From Drosophila pseudoobscura (taxonomy: Eukaryota; Arthropoda; Insecta; Diptera; Drosophilidae), in contig NC_046683.1 of NCBI RefSeq assembly GCF_009870125.1, positions 1,302,001 through 1,366,000 of the forward strand: 64,000 bases of DNA, given 5' to 3'. The position numbers were made by a program, and so were the translations under genes. A model generated the notes under the pieces. The model ran no database searches and was not told where the DNA came from. It worked only from the letters and a program-made list of their open reading frames with translations. Below are positions 13,001-23,213 of this stretch, one piece after another (the stretch's first letter is position 1; the number at the start of each line of letters is the position of its first letter).

Positions 13001-16000
13001 TACCCTCTCTGACGGCAAGAGGTAAATGTTTGGTTTGGCTATTGGCAAACTCTTGAGAATAATTAATACCGTGGCATTATCCAATCCAATGATTCAATGA
13101 TCCAATGATTTGATTTATTCATTTTCGAATTCCAGTTTTTCTCAGTTTTTTTTTTTTAATTTAATTTAATTTAATTGTGTCGTGTATTTTTTATTAGCTT
13201 CGTGGCTGCTGCTGCTGCTGCTTGAGCAAGGCCTTTAACTGGCTGGCAAGTGGCCTAAGCCTTAAGCAGCATTTAGCAGCACTTCGACCACCGCCCCTCA
13301 ATGGATTAGCGATGGGCGTGTCCCGCTCTGTAGCGACACGCCACGCACTATGACGGGGGGTCGCATTTGCAATTAAATTGATTTTTGTGGCCCCGGCTGG
13401 AGGCACTTAGCCAGCAACAGTTCAACACTGTTGGCCAAGCCCTAGGACAGTGTTAGTCAATGTCCAAAGTGGAGTTTCGAGCTTCCTTCTCGCTGATACT
13501 CGTCGATTCTTTTTGCATTTGGTTTTTTCTTCTGAAGCAATCTTCCATCGTTCCAAAAATTTTTTTTCATTTTAAATATCAAATTGTTTTTTTGCATAGC
13601 TAATTTATGCGTAATTTGTCGCTTATCGAATCTAGTTTTCGACTCGACTTCGCCTTTGATTGCTTTTGGAGGTTTTTTTTCATAAACGAATACGCAAACG
13701 ACTGCCATGTAGCCATATAGATAGCTATATGTGTATTTATGTGTGTACGTATGTGTATGACAGTTATTTGTGGCATTTTTTATTAAGTTTAGAGCCGCCT
13801 TAAGTTGGTTAAGGTCAAGGCAATTGATATGGCTACAGCTACGGCTACGGCTATGGCTGTCTGGCTATGGCTGTCTGTTGGAGCCTATTTAAAAACGTTT
13901 TTCGTTTTTGCTCTTTTCTTTATCACTGGCTGGCTCTGGCTTGAGTGAAGCGATCGAATCGATTAGGAGCAGCATGGAGCTAGAGATGGCCGCGTGAGCA
14001 GCCCCAGTCAATAGTCCATTCGATTCTTTTATACATACGTCGGATTGGGATCCGACGGGATATTATTCCCGGCGTATTAGGTCTGCTTGCTGCTCAAGAA
14101 TTCCCTGAGAGATGGTTTCACTGAGCTAAGAGAGCAGTGACGTCTGAGAGTTTGTCCATTGCCCACCAATCGCAGATCCGAGTTCTGCAGAAAATCCGAC
14201 ATATATACATATTTATGTACATATCACATATGTACATACATTTGTAAGCCTACGAGCTGCCCGCCTGCCAATTTAGTGGCAGTGGCAGTCGCTTCTTCCG
14301 CGTGTGTCTTGAAATTCCCAACATACTTGGGGCTTGGGGCTTGGGGCTCGGGACCGGGGAGGCAGCTGCTTAAAATTCACAGCATTCGCTTTAATGACGT
14401 TGGCCGGTGCTGCCTCCTGGACTTGAACTCATTTGAAATTCATTAAGATGTCCCATAAAAATGGCAACTTTTGCTTCCAAGTACTTTCTGTCCGTCTGTC
14501 TGTCTATCCAAACAATTGTCGCACTAAACTGACACTGACAGACAGCTTAAAATATGATGAATACTTCAGAGAGGCACTGTGGCAGAGTGGCAGTGTGGCA
14601 GAGTGGCAGAGACAGGGACTGCCAGATGGCAAGTGGCAAGTGGCAACAGTTTGTTGGCGAAACTAGCAAAAGTTTACTTTATGCCATGTCTCCGCCCCAT
14701 CATCATCATCATCATCATCATAATCATAATCGTAATCATCTTCGCTGCTGCTTGCTGACTTCCGCCCGCGTGTAAAAGTCAACTTCCGCACCGACTTTTG
14801 AGTCAATTAAACACTGCAACAGCAGAGCAGAGAAGCAACATCAGGGGAGGGTTGCAACAGCAGGAGGAGCCACACTCTCAGCTGAATGAGCCCCGAGAAT
14901 GATTGGGGACCGGCACTGGGTCTGGGGTCTGGGACTGGGACTGGGACTGGGGCCATTCCGCTTCGAATCTTTTACCTTTAAGTAGCTCTCTGCGCGAAGC
15001 ATTCCGAAAGTTTTACCAGTTTGGAAAACGTGACAATTGCATTGCGATACTCTGCCGAAATGAAATGGGGGAATGGGGCATGTGACATACAGATGGGGCT
15101 TGCAGCGGGGCTTTGCTATAATTTTCTATAATTTCTACTTGGAAAAAGTATAGATATAACAAAGGCAAATACCTCCAATAAAAGACTATTCATTATTCAA
15201 ACTAAATACAATAGGAAACTCGCAATCCTGGAACAAACAATAGGTACATTGTATGCAGCGGAGATACTAATCCCAGATGCAGTACAGATAGTACTCGCAG
15301 AGACTATACATATATAGTACTTCAATAGATCGGGGGGATTCCAACAATGTTCAGAGCCAGCTTCAAAGGAAATATCGAAAACCCTCTACAGATCGCAAAG
15401 ACTTCTATCGCTTAGAGTATCGCATAAACAACTTTGAGTGGATTTTATCTTCTTGCATTGTCCGATATTGAAATGGACACCTCTGCCTCTGCCCCTGCCC
15501 CTGCTCCTGCTCCTGCCCTCTTCTGTTTCCCAGAGAAAAGTTGGAGGGGCGAAAGAAACTTTTCCAATTGTTAAAGTGTTGATGGTATATTATTAGATTG
15601 TGCTGCTTGGGCGCCCCATTCCTCCATTCAACGTTCCCGTCCCCGTCCCCAGCACCTGGCACCTTGACAATTGCTGCTGCGACTAAGAAGTGGTTGGTGC
15701 TGCTGCTGTTGCTGTTGCATGTTTAGTGACTCGTGCTGTTGATTGTCCAAGTTAGTTGCTGCCTGCCCCAGCCACTCACCCATTCACCTATTCAGTGATT
15801 CAGTGATTCATTCATTCCACCCACTCCCCCACAAAATGCAATTTTAATGCAATTTTCATAATTTATTGTGCAATATTTTCAAAGCTTAGCCGAGAGTTGT
15901 TGTTGTTTCTGCTCGGAATAGCCCATTAACGTTAACAACGTTTTTGTAAAGTCATTTCGCTGTCGGAGAGGGTGAAGCTGAAGCGGGAGCTGTGCCCTGC

Positions 16001-16734
16001 CTCGGGCTCAAGAGCCACCCACTTAGTGGCTCAGGAGCCCAATGTGGTGCAGGGAAAGGCTTGCAGCGATAGAAGAAACCACAGGGAAGAGGCGAAAACA
16101 AACCACATACAAATCACAAATCACAAATTACAATTTACACTTGAAACTTGATTGCACAAAGGGGCCACAAGGGGCAGTGGCAGTGGCAGTGGCACGGGCA
16201 GTGGCAGGGGCAGTGGCAGGGCCAGAGTCACTGAGCCAAAGGCTGAAAGACTCATTGTCTAAAGTGAAAGTTTCTTTTTTTGTCAATTTGCGGCCACTTC
16301 GGGTAATTTTCGTTGTTGTTTTCTTTCTTCGACTTCATCTTCCTCAGCTGCCTCTCTGCCAGATTATGCAATAGACGTACAAGTGGGAGACGCTCTAACT
16401 CTAACTCTAACTCTAACTCTAACGACAGTCTGATTATTTCATTGTTTGTTTTTTTTACAGGAAATCGATGTCTTGACATTGGGCGCCAAAGATCAAGAAC
16501 AATTGATAGCCGATCGCAATAAAAGAACGATTGGATTGCTGCGTGAACTGTTTCCGGATATAACCAAGGTATGAATCGAACTATATACTATATATATCAG
16601 ACCCCGCCCCCCTTTCTCTCTCTGGTCTCCCTCTGTCTGTCTTCACAAGCCCCCACTCTCAGACACTTAACTCTATTCTTACCCAGAGCCAGAGCCAGAC
16701 CCAGACCCAGACTAGACTAGGGCTAGGCAATCAC

Positions 16735-16769
<35 letters not shown>

Positions 16770-19700
16770 GTCACACCTCAACTAAATCAAACGAAATGAA
16801 ATATGTGTTCCGTGTAGGAGATCAATATGCAAATCAATCGTCTAGTCAATAAAGTGCTGGCACGCGTCGGGCCCATCGTCCTCGGGACGGTTCTCAATCC
16901 ACAATTTGATCCGACAATCCTGAGACATCCGTCGGATGAGGATGATAGCGATACCGATACCGATACCACTACCAATAGCGATACCGATTCCGACAACAAA
17001 AATGGTGACAAAGATGAGCGACCGTCCAGCGATAAGGACTATGAGAGCCTACCCGAGGAGTTGACCCGCTTTGAACCCGATGGGGAGTTTGCCGGCCAGA
17101 CCGAGGAGCCCGGCCCCAGCCAGAAAATCTAACCAATATATACTTCTATACATAGATATAGCTTAAGGCATTCCCCGAACCACACATTGGCACATTCTGA
17201 TATCGGGTATTAGTGGATTAGTAGCTGGATTTGCCTACTCCCTCGATTCTCCTCGATTTGCATGTCCCTCGGGCTTGGCAAAAGTGCACTCAACCCACCC
17301 CACCACCACCAGCCACCTCTCCGCATGCCAGCACCACCAAGAACCAACACGCCACAACACAGACACAACAATTAAACCCAACTAACCCACACATATAGCC
17401 CAGCAATACGAATCTCACTTCGAGTTTTCAGCAAACGATCAAAACCAAAAAACAAAAACTAAAGAAAAACCAAGAGACAAAACCATTCAAAAATTGGCCA
17501 AAGAACTCATCATCAATGAATCAGTCAGCAATCAGCAACAGAAACAATCGATAAACAATAAACCGACACTATCGACAACAAAGATCAGCATCAGCATCTC
17601 ATGTGGGGAGCACCACCACCACCACCAACCACCAAAGAATCATCATCCACCAAGCAATCATGGAGCTCAGTTTTCGAGTGTGTTGAAAGTTTTTGTTGCA
17701 TATTTTCTTGTGCTCTCCCGATAGGAAATCGACTCGATAGTCAATCGCATTATAGCCCAGGTGATCCGGGTGGCCGGTCCCGGCCTGCTCACTAGCATAC
17801 TGGCCGGCAATCGCGGCGGTGCCGGTGGTGTCGGCGGTGCAGGCGGTGCAGGCGGACGCATGACGACGCCAGGCAGCGATTTCGATGCTGATTTCGATGC
17901 CGATTTCGATGATGACGATGACGATGACGAAGTGGCACCGAGCAGCAGCTCGAGTGGTGCAGCAGCAGCAGCCACCAATAAGGTGAACGGCAGCGACGAC
18001 AGCTCGCGGGTGAAGATCGATTTGCCGACATTTGAGCCAGAGACAACGACTCCGACGCCGACGACGACGACAACTAAAGGTGATAGCTTACCCACTTTAG
18101 TAACATCTTCATATAGTCCCAGTCCCACCTCCACCACAACCACCTCAACCACCACCACCACCACCGAAAGTGTGGAGATTCCGAGCCAGTTGTTGCCGCG
18201 CTCCCTGGAGCCAGCGACTACTACAACAGCGCCAGCAACAACAACAGCCACCACAACTACCACCACCACAACCTCTTCTGAAAATCCCCCTCCAGTACCC
18301 ACCAAAACCGCCATCCAGTTTCCCAACAACAATAGCATCGACGAACCACAATTGCTAACCATCATCGCCGATATCAATCGTTTATTAAATTCTACCAATT
18401 ATTTTATTACAACCAGAGATAATCTAACAACAACAACAACCACATCTCCAACAACAACAACAACAACCTCCCTTGCACCAACAACAACGGGCAACATAAC
18501 GAAATTATTGCCAGTATTTGATTGATCTGAAAAAGTGCTAAGGATTTAAAGCAACAACCACCACCACAACAACAACAACAACAACTAGAACAGCAACAAC
18601 AACCACTCCAACAGAAATAACAACAACAACAACAACAAAAACAGCTACAAGAACATCCACAGAAGAAGAAGAAGGAGAAGGCATCATCGAAACATCATTT
18701 AGCAGAAAGCATTTCCACTCATCGTTCTCGATTGAAATTTCAAAACGGTTCAACGGTGGAAAGGTTCGAAATGGTGGTTCAAGAAGGAATTTCAAAGCTA
18801 AAGAACTTTAATCCACATCGTATAAATCTGGTAGAAACCGTTTCGAGAATGGTGCGTACCTAATCTGCTTTTGAAGCTTCTGATTTAACCACGATTCAAG
18901 CATGTTTCAAACAATTACTGGGACTGCGTTCTCTGTAGAAATGTATCTAGAGAGCCACTTGTTGAACCGTTTCTGAACCAACATTGAACCACATTCCAGT
19001 CACAAGCCACCTTGACATCACTCGAACCATTGGATGTCCTTGTAGATGTCACCCACATCACATTTGTTGCGCATTCTTATCGTTGATATACCCTAGAGAC
19101 CCCAGCCCACTTCCAAGTTCCTTTCAGCAAAGACCCCTGACCCACTACACTCCACACCTCCCCCCCTCCCATGTATGTAACAAGACTCAAGTAAACTAAT
19201 CTCCCAACAACCGCCCCCTATGCACTTGCCACCTGCCACCTGCGATACACACACACACACCGAATCCGAATCCGAAACCGAAACCGCCATCGATGATTCC
19301 TGGTTGTTGTAGCAAATCGATGAGCAAGCGAACCGCATCATCTCCAAGCTGCTGCGCACCCTAGGGCCCACGGTGCTCCGGACGGCCATCCAGGGCAACA
19401 GCGCCAATGCGGCGAGGACCAGCTTCGATGCGGACTTCGACGACGACGATGACGAGACCAGTACCAGCAGCAAGGGTGACAGCACCTCCAGTAGCTCCTC
19501 CACTACCAGCGACTCTAGTGGCACGCGAGTGACCATCGAGCTGCCGACCTTCGAGCCCGACGATGACAACGAGATCGATGCGGTGGATAAGAGCAGCAGC
19601 AGCAGTACCACCCTCTCAACCACCACTGAGTCGACTGACACGCTGTAAAATCACAAACAAAATGTGCGTCCCATTTGCTACAACAACTGTGAGATAACTA

Positions 19701-20050
19701 AAAAAAACTCCGCTACCAACTGATGAAATGGCTTTTAAATTGGTTTTTCTATCTATTAAATTTTTTTGTGCAGCGACTAAAAGAATATCCCCTACAACAA
19801 CCACAACAACAACAACAACCACCACCACAGCCACAGCCACATGTGACCACAACAGCCTCCCCTCCAACAGATTCGCTTAAATGTTGAAATTATATTAAAG
19901 GAAATGAAATGAAATATTAGCATTGTTAACCAACACGAAAGTTGTTTTGAAATTACTTTTCCCACACTGGTTTTCAGCACACACCCACACATACAAGCAC
20001 AAGAAATATCTGTCTCTGTCTCTCCCTTTTTATGTCTTAAGCTCGCTGCT

Positions 20051-20086
<36 letters not shown>

Positions 20087-22838
20087 ACTGTACTATATCT
20101 GCCTCTGTCCTCTCCTCTACTCAGAACCTCTACCTACATTTATCTATATGTATCTACATCTGTCTCTATACATCTGTACCTCTTCCCATGCACACTCTCA
20201 TTCACTCGACCCTAGGCTAGTAGGTGTTTTTTTACAAGAATATATTTGACATTTATATTGTATTAGTTGTGTAAGACATTTTTTTAATACATTTCCAAAT
20301 ATACCGAATTAATGTTTACTACCCCTCTCTCGTATGACTTTTGCTATTGAAAACATACTCGCTCCAGATACATATCTCTCTCTCTCTCTCTACAATATAT
20401 ATTTAATTTTTCATTCCACACTTTTGGTGCCCAGACAGTCTGCGAAAACCACTCGTCATTTTTGGGAAAAAAGTCATCGAAACGAGTCACTCTTTTTTTT
20501 GGGGAGAGCAATCCTCCCTCATACTCATGAGTACCCTCATTTACATCTCCGACTTCTCACCATCCAAAGCATCCACAAAAGCGATCTATATCCGTATATC
20601 TTTATTTATTCATTCCTGCATTCCTGATCGTCTATTGCAATCTGCCGCTCTCAAGAACAAAGAAGCAAAAACAAAAGAGTTGACAAACAGATGAGCAACA
20701 ATTTCCATTCTTTCAATACAATAGTTCTTGTACATAGATATTTCTCCTCTCAAGTCCAGAGATATGTAACTTTGAAGCAATCCGATTAAGACTATCGAAT
20801 ACTCGATATACCATCCGGAGAGCCCTGGGCCATCTCGTCGCCTGATCTTGATGGATCGGTTTTTTGTTTTGTTAATGATTAGTGCTCCGTTTTGCCTATA
20901 CTGCCTTCTCCACTCCACTCCTTTTGTTTTTCTCTTTTGCTTATTTTTGTATCTTTTTCTCTTTATTTTCATGTTCCATTAAAACCCGATTCGATTTGTG
21001 CAATATCAATAACTCACAAAAAACAAAACAATCAAACGATAAACTGATAACCGATAACTGACAACCGATACCTGCAAATCATTCGACAATCAAACAACAA
21101 TCGAAACGAAATTGTAATCGTAATCGATATCGATATCGAAATGTATACAAAAATACATCGAACACATCTGTGCACGTGCATTTATTCATTCATCACACGA
21201 AATGAATCGATCAATCAAACAAATCGATTGTGCAAATCGCCTTAAACAACATGCCATAACATTCCTCCCTCTCTACCTCAACCTAACCTCAACCTCAACA
21301 TTAATCACACCACACGCATACACACACACACACACACTCTCGACACTGGACACTCGACACACAAAACACACCACACTTCGCCGAATCCTATGCTTTATGC
21401 CTCAACCCTTTTGCTCCACGTTCCTTGTTGCCCAACCCCCTCCCTCTGTACACACACACATACACACACACAATCGCACATAACCAACGCAAAATTCGAA
21501 ATTTTTAAAATAAAAAAAAACATAAAAACCAATGACAATCCCGAATCTGAACCCGTACCCGTACCCGTACCCGCAACAACCTGAAATCTCCCGATAACAC
21601 AGAACGGCGCCACCGATACACAAATCGATCTGTCGGCAATTAACAAACAGCTTGAGGAGACCATTCGTGTGGCCCGCCAGGTCAAGGAGGCGGAGGCGGC
21701 CGCCGCTGCCTCCCAGTCCTCGCCGGTTGCCCAGGCCCCCATTCCCCTCAAGTCCAACGAACCCATTCAGCTGAGCTTCAACAACGAGCTGCCCACACTC
21801 AGCACATCCAGTGGCACATCCTCCTCCTCCTCACCAACTGCCAGCCTCAGTGATGTGAAGGCATTGAGCACCAATGATCTGCAGCAGTCGGAGTCCAAGT
21901 CGCCGGCCATCGATGAGCTGACCCTCGACTCGGCTGAGGAGACGGCCGAGCTGGATGACCGCAACAAGAGGTAAGTGCCCTCCGTATACGTACAGGAGTA
22001 CAGGAGTCACATGACTACACCCGTGAATTGGCCATCACATCACTTATCGATAGAACAGAGTCTTAGAGTCTATCGATGGCATTAACTTTTTAGTGAAAAT
22101 TCCACCCAAGACACTCAACTAATCTAACACTTTCATCCCCTTTTCACAAACAATAAACCAAAAAATAAACAAAAAACAACAAACAACAAACCCACACCAA
22201 TGGAATGAATGCACACACCCACCCAATAGTAATCTGTTCAAAAGGTTCCTTAATTTCGGCGGTGCGGGTCTGGCCGGTGGATCCAGCGGCAACGGTGCCG
22301 GTGGCTCGCCCAGCGGCAATAGCCTGGGAGCCGGCGGCTCCGGCAACTTCCTGCTCGATGTGGTGCGGGTGAGTGGTAACCCCTCTTTCTAGTCGAGATC
22401 CACTAATCTCACTAATCTCACTCCGCACTCCACTCTTCCATCTGATTAGCTCTTCTCGGGCAGCGTCCAGACCCAGCAGGGCGATGAGGCCGCCAACTCC
22501 GTGGGCGGCGGCGGTGCCAGCAGCAGCGGCCTCGGCGGCGGCAGCCTCGGCTCCGACGACACGGACGGGGACAGCACCCGTAATGCCGATGGCTATACCG
22601 AGGGCATTCCCGGCCCCGTGACGCGCCTGGTCGTGCTGGCCAATCGTGGTCTGGCCAATCTGGTGCAGGATTTGATTCTGGTAGGCAAAGGGTGTTTTTC
22701 GATAACTTAGTTGTCGCTTATCGATCGTATTCGATTTGTAATCGTATCGTATACTTTTCCTTCTATTTGCAGCGCGTGGCCGCCACCAGCGAGAAGTTCG
22801 TCAACTTCAAGGCCAAGCTGATAACGGCGCTGATCTAA
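10076..22838 (+). CDS. Unrecognised secreted protein gene with alternative terminal exons; full-length isoform
   Basis: I do not recognise the family. The longest multi-exon reading joins 10076-10213, 16461-16568, 21603-21970, 22230-22368, 22450-22680 and 22773-22838: 1,050 nt, 349 residues, with every junction in phase and with GT-AG ends. Residues 1 to about 23 form a clear signal peptide (basic start, LALALCSAVCLIS core). Exon 2 carries R65-N-K-R68, a furin-type processing site. Exon 3 (residues 83-204) begins with a QID..AINKQL module and is Ala/Ser-rich. Later exons add a Gly/Ser-rich spacer and a hydrophobic C-terminal block (GPVTRLVVLANRGL followed by VQDLIL). The start ATG at 10076 is the only one giving a signal peptide in phase with exon 2. 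Introns of 6.2 kb and 5.0 kb separate the first three exons, and the second of these contains three further terminal exons. It is probably exported to the extracellular matrix or lumen. The function is unknown. Confidence 0.8.
14698..14721. repeat. CAT trinucleotide microsatellite
   Basis: Eight consecutive CAT units in the first intron of the secreted-protein gene, followed by degenerate AATCAT units. Confidence 0.9.
16173..16221. repeat. GGCAGT minisatellite
   Basis: Repeated, slightly degenerate GGCAGT hexamers about 240 bp before the constant second exon. Confidence 0.85.
16393..16422. repeat. CTCTAA hexamer repeat
   Basis: Five perfect tandem copies end about 40 bp before the exon at 16461, within the pyrimidine-rich acceptor region. 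Confidence 0.9.
16461..16568 (+). CDS. Constant second exon with RNKR processing site
   Basis: This 108-nt phase-0/phase-0 exon encodes 36 residues (47-82) starting EIDVLTLGAKDQ and ending ELFPDITK. It contains R-N-K-R (residues 65-68), which fits the furin consensus R-x-K/R-R. All isoforms inferred here share it, so cleavage would release whatever the chosen downstream exon encodes, with TIGLLRELFPDITK at its N terminus. The acceptor has a T-rich tract and the donor is AAG|GTATGA. Confidence 0.8.
16736..16769. repeat. AATC tetranucleotide repeat
   Basis: About eight perfect units lie about 50 bp before alternative terminal exon 1. Confidence 0.9.
16818..17132 (+). CDS. Alternative terminal exon 1 (short isoform, 186 aa)
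   Basis: The acceptor TTCCGTGTAG is followed by a phase-0 exon that runs to TAA at 17130-17132. Joined to exons 1 and 2 it gives 186 residues. It opens with EINMQINRLVNKVLARVGP, clearly paralogous to the openings of the exons at 17,725 and 19,313. An acidic Asp/Thr/Ser stretch of DTDT and DSDS repeats follows, then a tail containing LTRFEPDGE. An AATAAA at 17557-17562 could serve as its poly(A) signal. It is an alternative last exon by inference; transcript data would show how often it is used. Confidence 0.7.
   Translation, partial: EINMQINRLVNKVLARVGPIVLGTVLNPQFDPTILRHPSDEDDSDTDTDTTTNSDTDSDNKNGDKDERPSSDKDYESLPEELTRFEPDGEFAGQTEEPGPSQKI
17557..17562 (+). terminator. Possible poly(A) signal for terminal exon 1
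   Basis: An AATAAA hexamer lies 425 nt after the stop at 17132 and 160 nt before the next terminal exon. Placement suits an alternative 3' end, but there is no other support. Confidence 0.3.
17725..18525 (+). CDS. Alternative terminal exon 2 (Thr-rich isoform, 348 aa)
   Basis: The acceptor CTCTCCCGATAG is followed by a phase-0 exon ending in TGA at 18523-18525. With exons 1 and 2 the product is 348 residues. It begins EIDSIVNRIIAQVIRVAGP, the second copy of the module. Next come a Gly-rich stretch, an acidic FDADFDADFDDDDDD block, the shared I-D-L-P-T-F-E-P motif, and about 150 residues dominated by Thr, typical of mucin-like O-glycosylated domains. A donor-like AAAG|GTGATA at 18079/18080 would allow splicing to an ATG-less frame at 18543-18811. 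Confidence 0.7.
   Translation, partial: EIDSIVNRIIAQVIRVAGPGLLTSILAGNRGGAGGVGGAGGAGGRMTTPGSDFDADFDADFDDDDDDDEVAPSSSSSGAAAAATNKVNGSDDSSRVKIDLPTFEPETTTPTPTTTTTKGDSLPTLVTSSYSPSPTSTTTTSTTTTTTESVEIPSQLLPRSLEPATTTTAPATTTATTTTTTTTSSENPPPVPTKTAIQFPNNNSIDEPQLLTIIADINRLLNSTNYFITTRDNLTTTTTTSPTTTTTTSLAPTTTGNITKLLPVFD
18543..18811 (+). CDS. Possible extra coding exon without its own ATG
   Basis: After a TAA at 18539 this frame stays open for 89 codons to TAA at 18809-18811. It encodes a Thr-rich tract, an EEEEGEG acidic patch, then a basic tail with SRKHFHSSFS and KRFNGGKVRNGG. It has no ATG. The donor at 18079/18080 ends in phase 1, and an AG at 18541-18542 gives the complementary phase, so the Thr-rich terminal exon 2 could continue into it. 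The acceptor lacks a good pyrimidine tract. It may instead be 3' UTR that looks coding by composition. Confidence 0.35.
19313..19648 (+). CDS. Alternative terminal exon 3 (193-aa isoform)
   Basis: The acceptor GGTTGTTGTAG is followed by a phase-0 exon to TAA at 19646-19648. With exons 1 and 2 it gives 193 residues. It starts QIDEQANRIISKLLRTLGP, the third copy of the module. As in terminal exon 2, an FDADFDDDDDE acidic block and an IELPTFEPD motif follow, then a Ser/Thr tail. Order and spacing of these three blocks match exon 2, so the two exons are duplicates. A GTAAAA donor-like site overlaps the stop codon (19645). Confidence 0.7.
   Translation, partial: QIDEQANRIISKLLRTLGPTVLRTAIQGNSANAARTSFDADFDDDDDETSTSSKGDSTSSSSSTTSDSSGTRVTIELPTFEPDDDNEIDAVDKSSSSSTTLSTTTESTDTL
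19774..19887 (+). CDS. Possible short Gln/Pro-rich terminal exon
   Basis: A strong acceptor (T7GTGCAG, ending 19773) is followed by a frame in phase 0, compatible with exon 2, that runs 37 codons to TGA at 19885-19887. The product would be RLKEYPLQQ followed by Gln/Pro repeats and VTTTASPPTDSLKC. A second frame is also open and Thr-rich, so the coding appearance may come from the CAA repeat alone. It could be a fourth alternative end or a 3' UTR exon. Confidence 0.25.
   Translation, partial: RLKEYPLQQPQQQQQPPPQPQPHVTTTASPPTDSLKC
19888..21602 (+). other. Intronic stretch before exon 21,603
   Basis: It holds a CT dinucleotide run (20,053-20,083), CACA runs, nested TATCGATATCGATATCG near 21,125-21,140 and CCCGTA repeats near 21,550-21,573. 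No convincing exon is visible. Confidence 0.5.
20053..20083. repeat. CT dinucleotide microsatellite
   Basis: About 15 CT units in the intron after terminal exon 3. Confidence 0.9.
21603..22838 (+). CDS. Four distal exons of the full-length isoform
   Basis: The exons are 21603-21970 (phase 0 in, phase 2 out), 22230-22368, 22450-22680 and 22773-22838 with TAA at 22836. The first starts NGATDTQIDLSAINKQLEE, the fourth and most divergent copy of the module, and carries an LSFNNELPTL stretch reminiscent of the LPTFEP motif. The junction at 21970/22230 reads RNKSNLFKRFLNF, so RNKR seen in the unspliced frame is not made. The last two exons encode the hydrophobic GPVTRLVVLANRGL region and a final FVNFKAKLITALI, strongly amphipathic. 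Confidence 0.75.
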
Positions 22839-23187
22839 GGCCCGAGCCCTGGCCTTGGCTCCATCCCAGCACTGGCCACGCCCTCGCCCGATTTAGTCAA
22901 GTCACACTCAACTGTACAGAGTCAAATACAGCAGATCACACACTGCCCCCATCCCCTTCCACGTCCCCTCTGTCTGTCTCTCTCTGTTTCACTCTCTCGA
23001 CCACCCACAACCACACACACACACACACACTCACGCGCCACTCATTTGATACAAAAAAAAAACAACAACAAAAACCTTCTGGCAATGTACATTAATTTTT
23101 TTTAATCTTTTAGCAAAATTTTCATAACAAAATATAGAAAAGGAAGAGACATGAAAAAAAAGAAAAGAAAATACTGAAAATCAAACG

Positions 23188-23213
23188 AATAAATTTATTT
23201 ATATTTTAATAAA
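23188..23213 (+). terminator. Poly(A) signals of the secreted-protein gene
   Basis: Two AATAAA hexamers, at 23188-23193 and 23208-23213, lie 350-375 nt after the stop codon in an A-rich 3' UTR-like stretch. A further AATAAA at 23966-23971 could be a distal alternative. Confidence 0.5.

Larger units (their letters stand above)
10214..16460 (+). other. First coding intron (6.2 kb) of the secreted-protein gene
   Basis: The donor is AAG|GTAAGT at 10213/10214 and the acceptor is T-rich TTTTTTTACAG at 16460. I see no exon inside. Content is simple sequence: CTG runs near 10,800, TGTC repeats near 12,065, a CAT run at 14,698-14,721, a GGCAGT minisatellite at 16,173-16,221 and CTCTAA repeats at 16,393-16,422. 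AACGTTAACAACGTT at about 15,928-15,942 echoes the AACGTT cluster at 9.8 kb. Confidence 0.7.

Noticed and set aside
16393..16422. Telomere-like CTCTAA repeats
   Set aside because: Five short units in an intron acceptor region. Flies do not use such telomeric repeats, so this is a plain microsatellite.
17667..18398. Minus-strand 243-codon frame opposite the Thr-rich terminal exon
   Set aside because: It is a Val/Ser-rich mirror of Thr codons on the + strand. Similar mirrors occur opposite all Thr-rich Cht6 exons.
21202..21483. Frame containing QIDCANRL, resembling the alternative-exon module
   Set aside because: There is no AG acceptor directly before it, the similarity is only a few residues, and the rest is CA-repeat translation.
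21955..21970. Second RNKR furin-like site
   Set aside because: It exists only in the unspliced frame. Splicing at 21970/22230 changes the last residue, giving RNKS.
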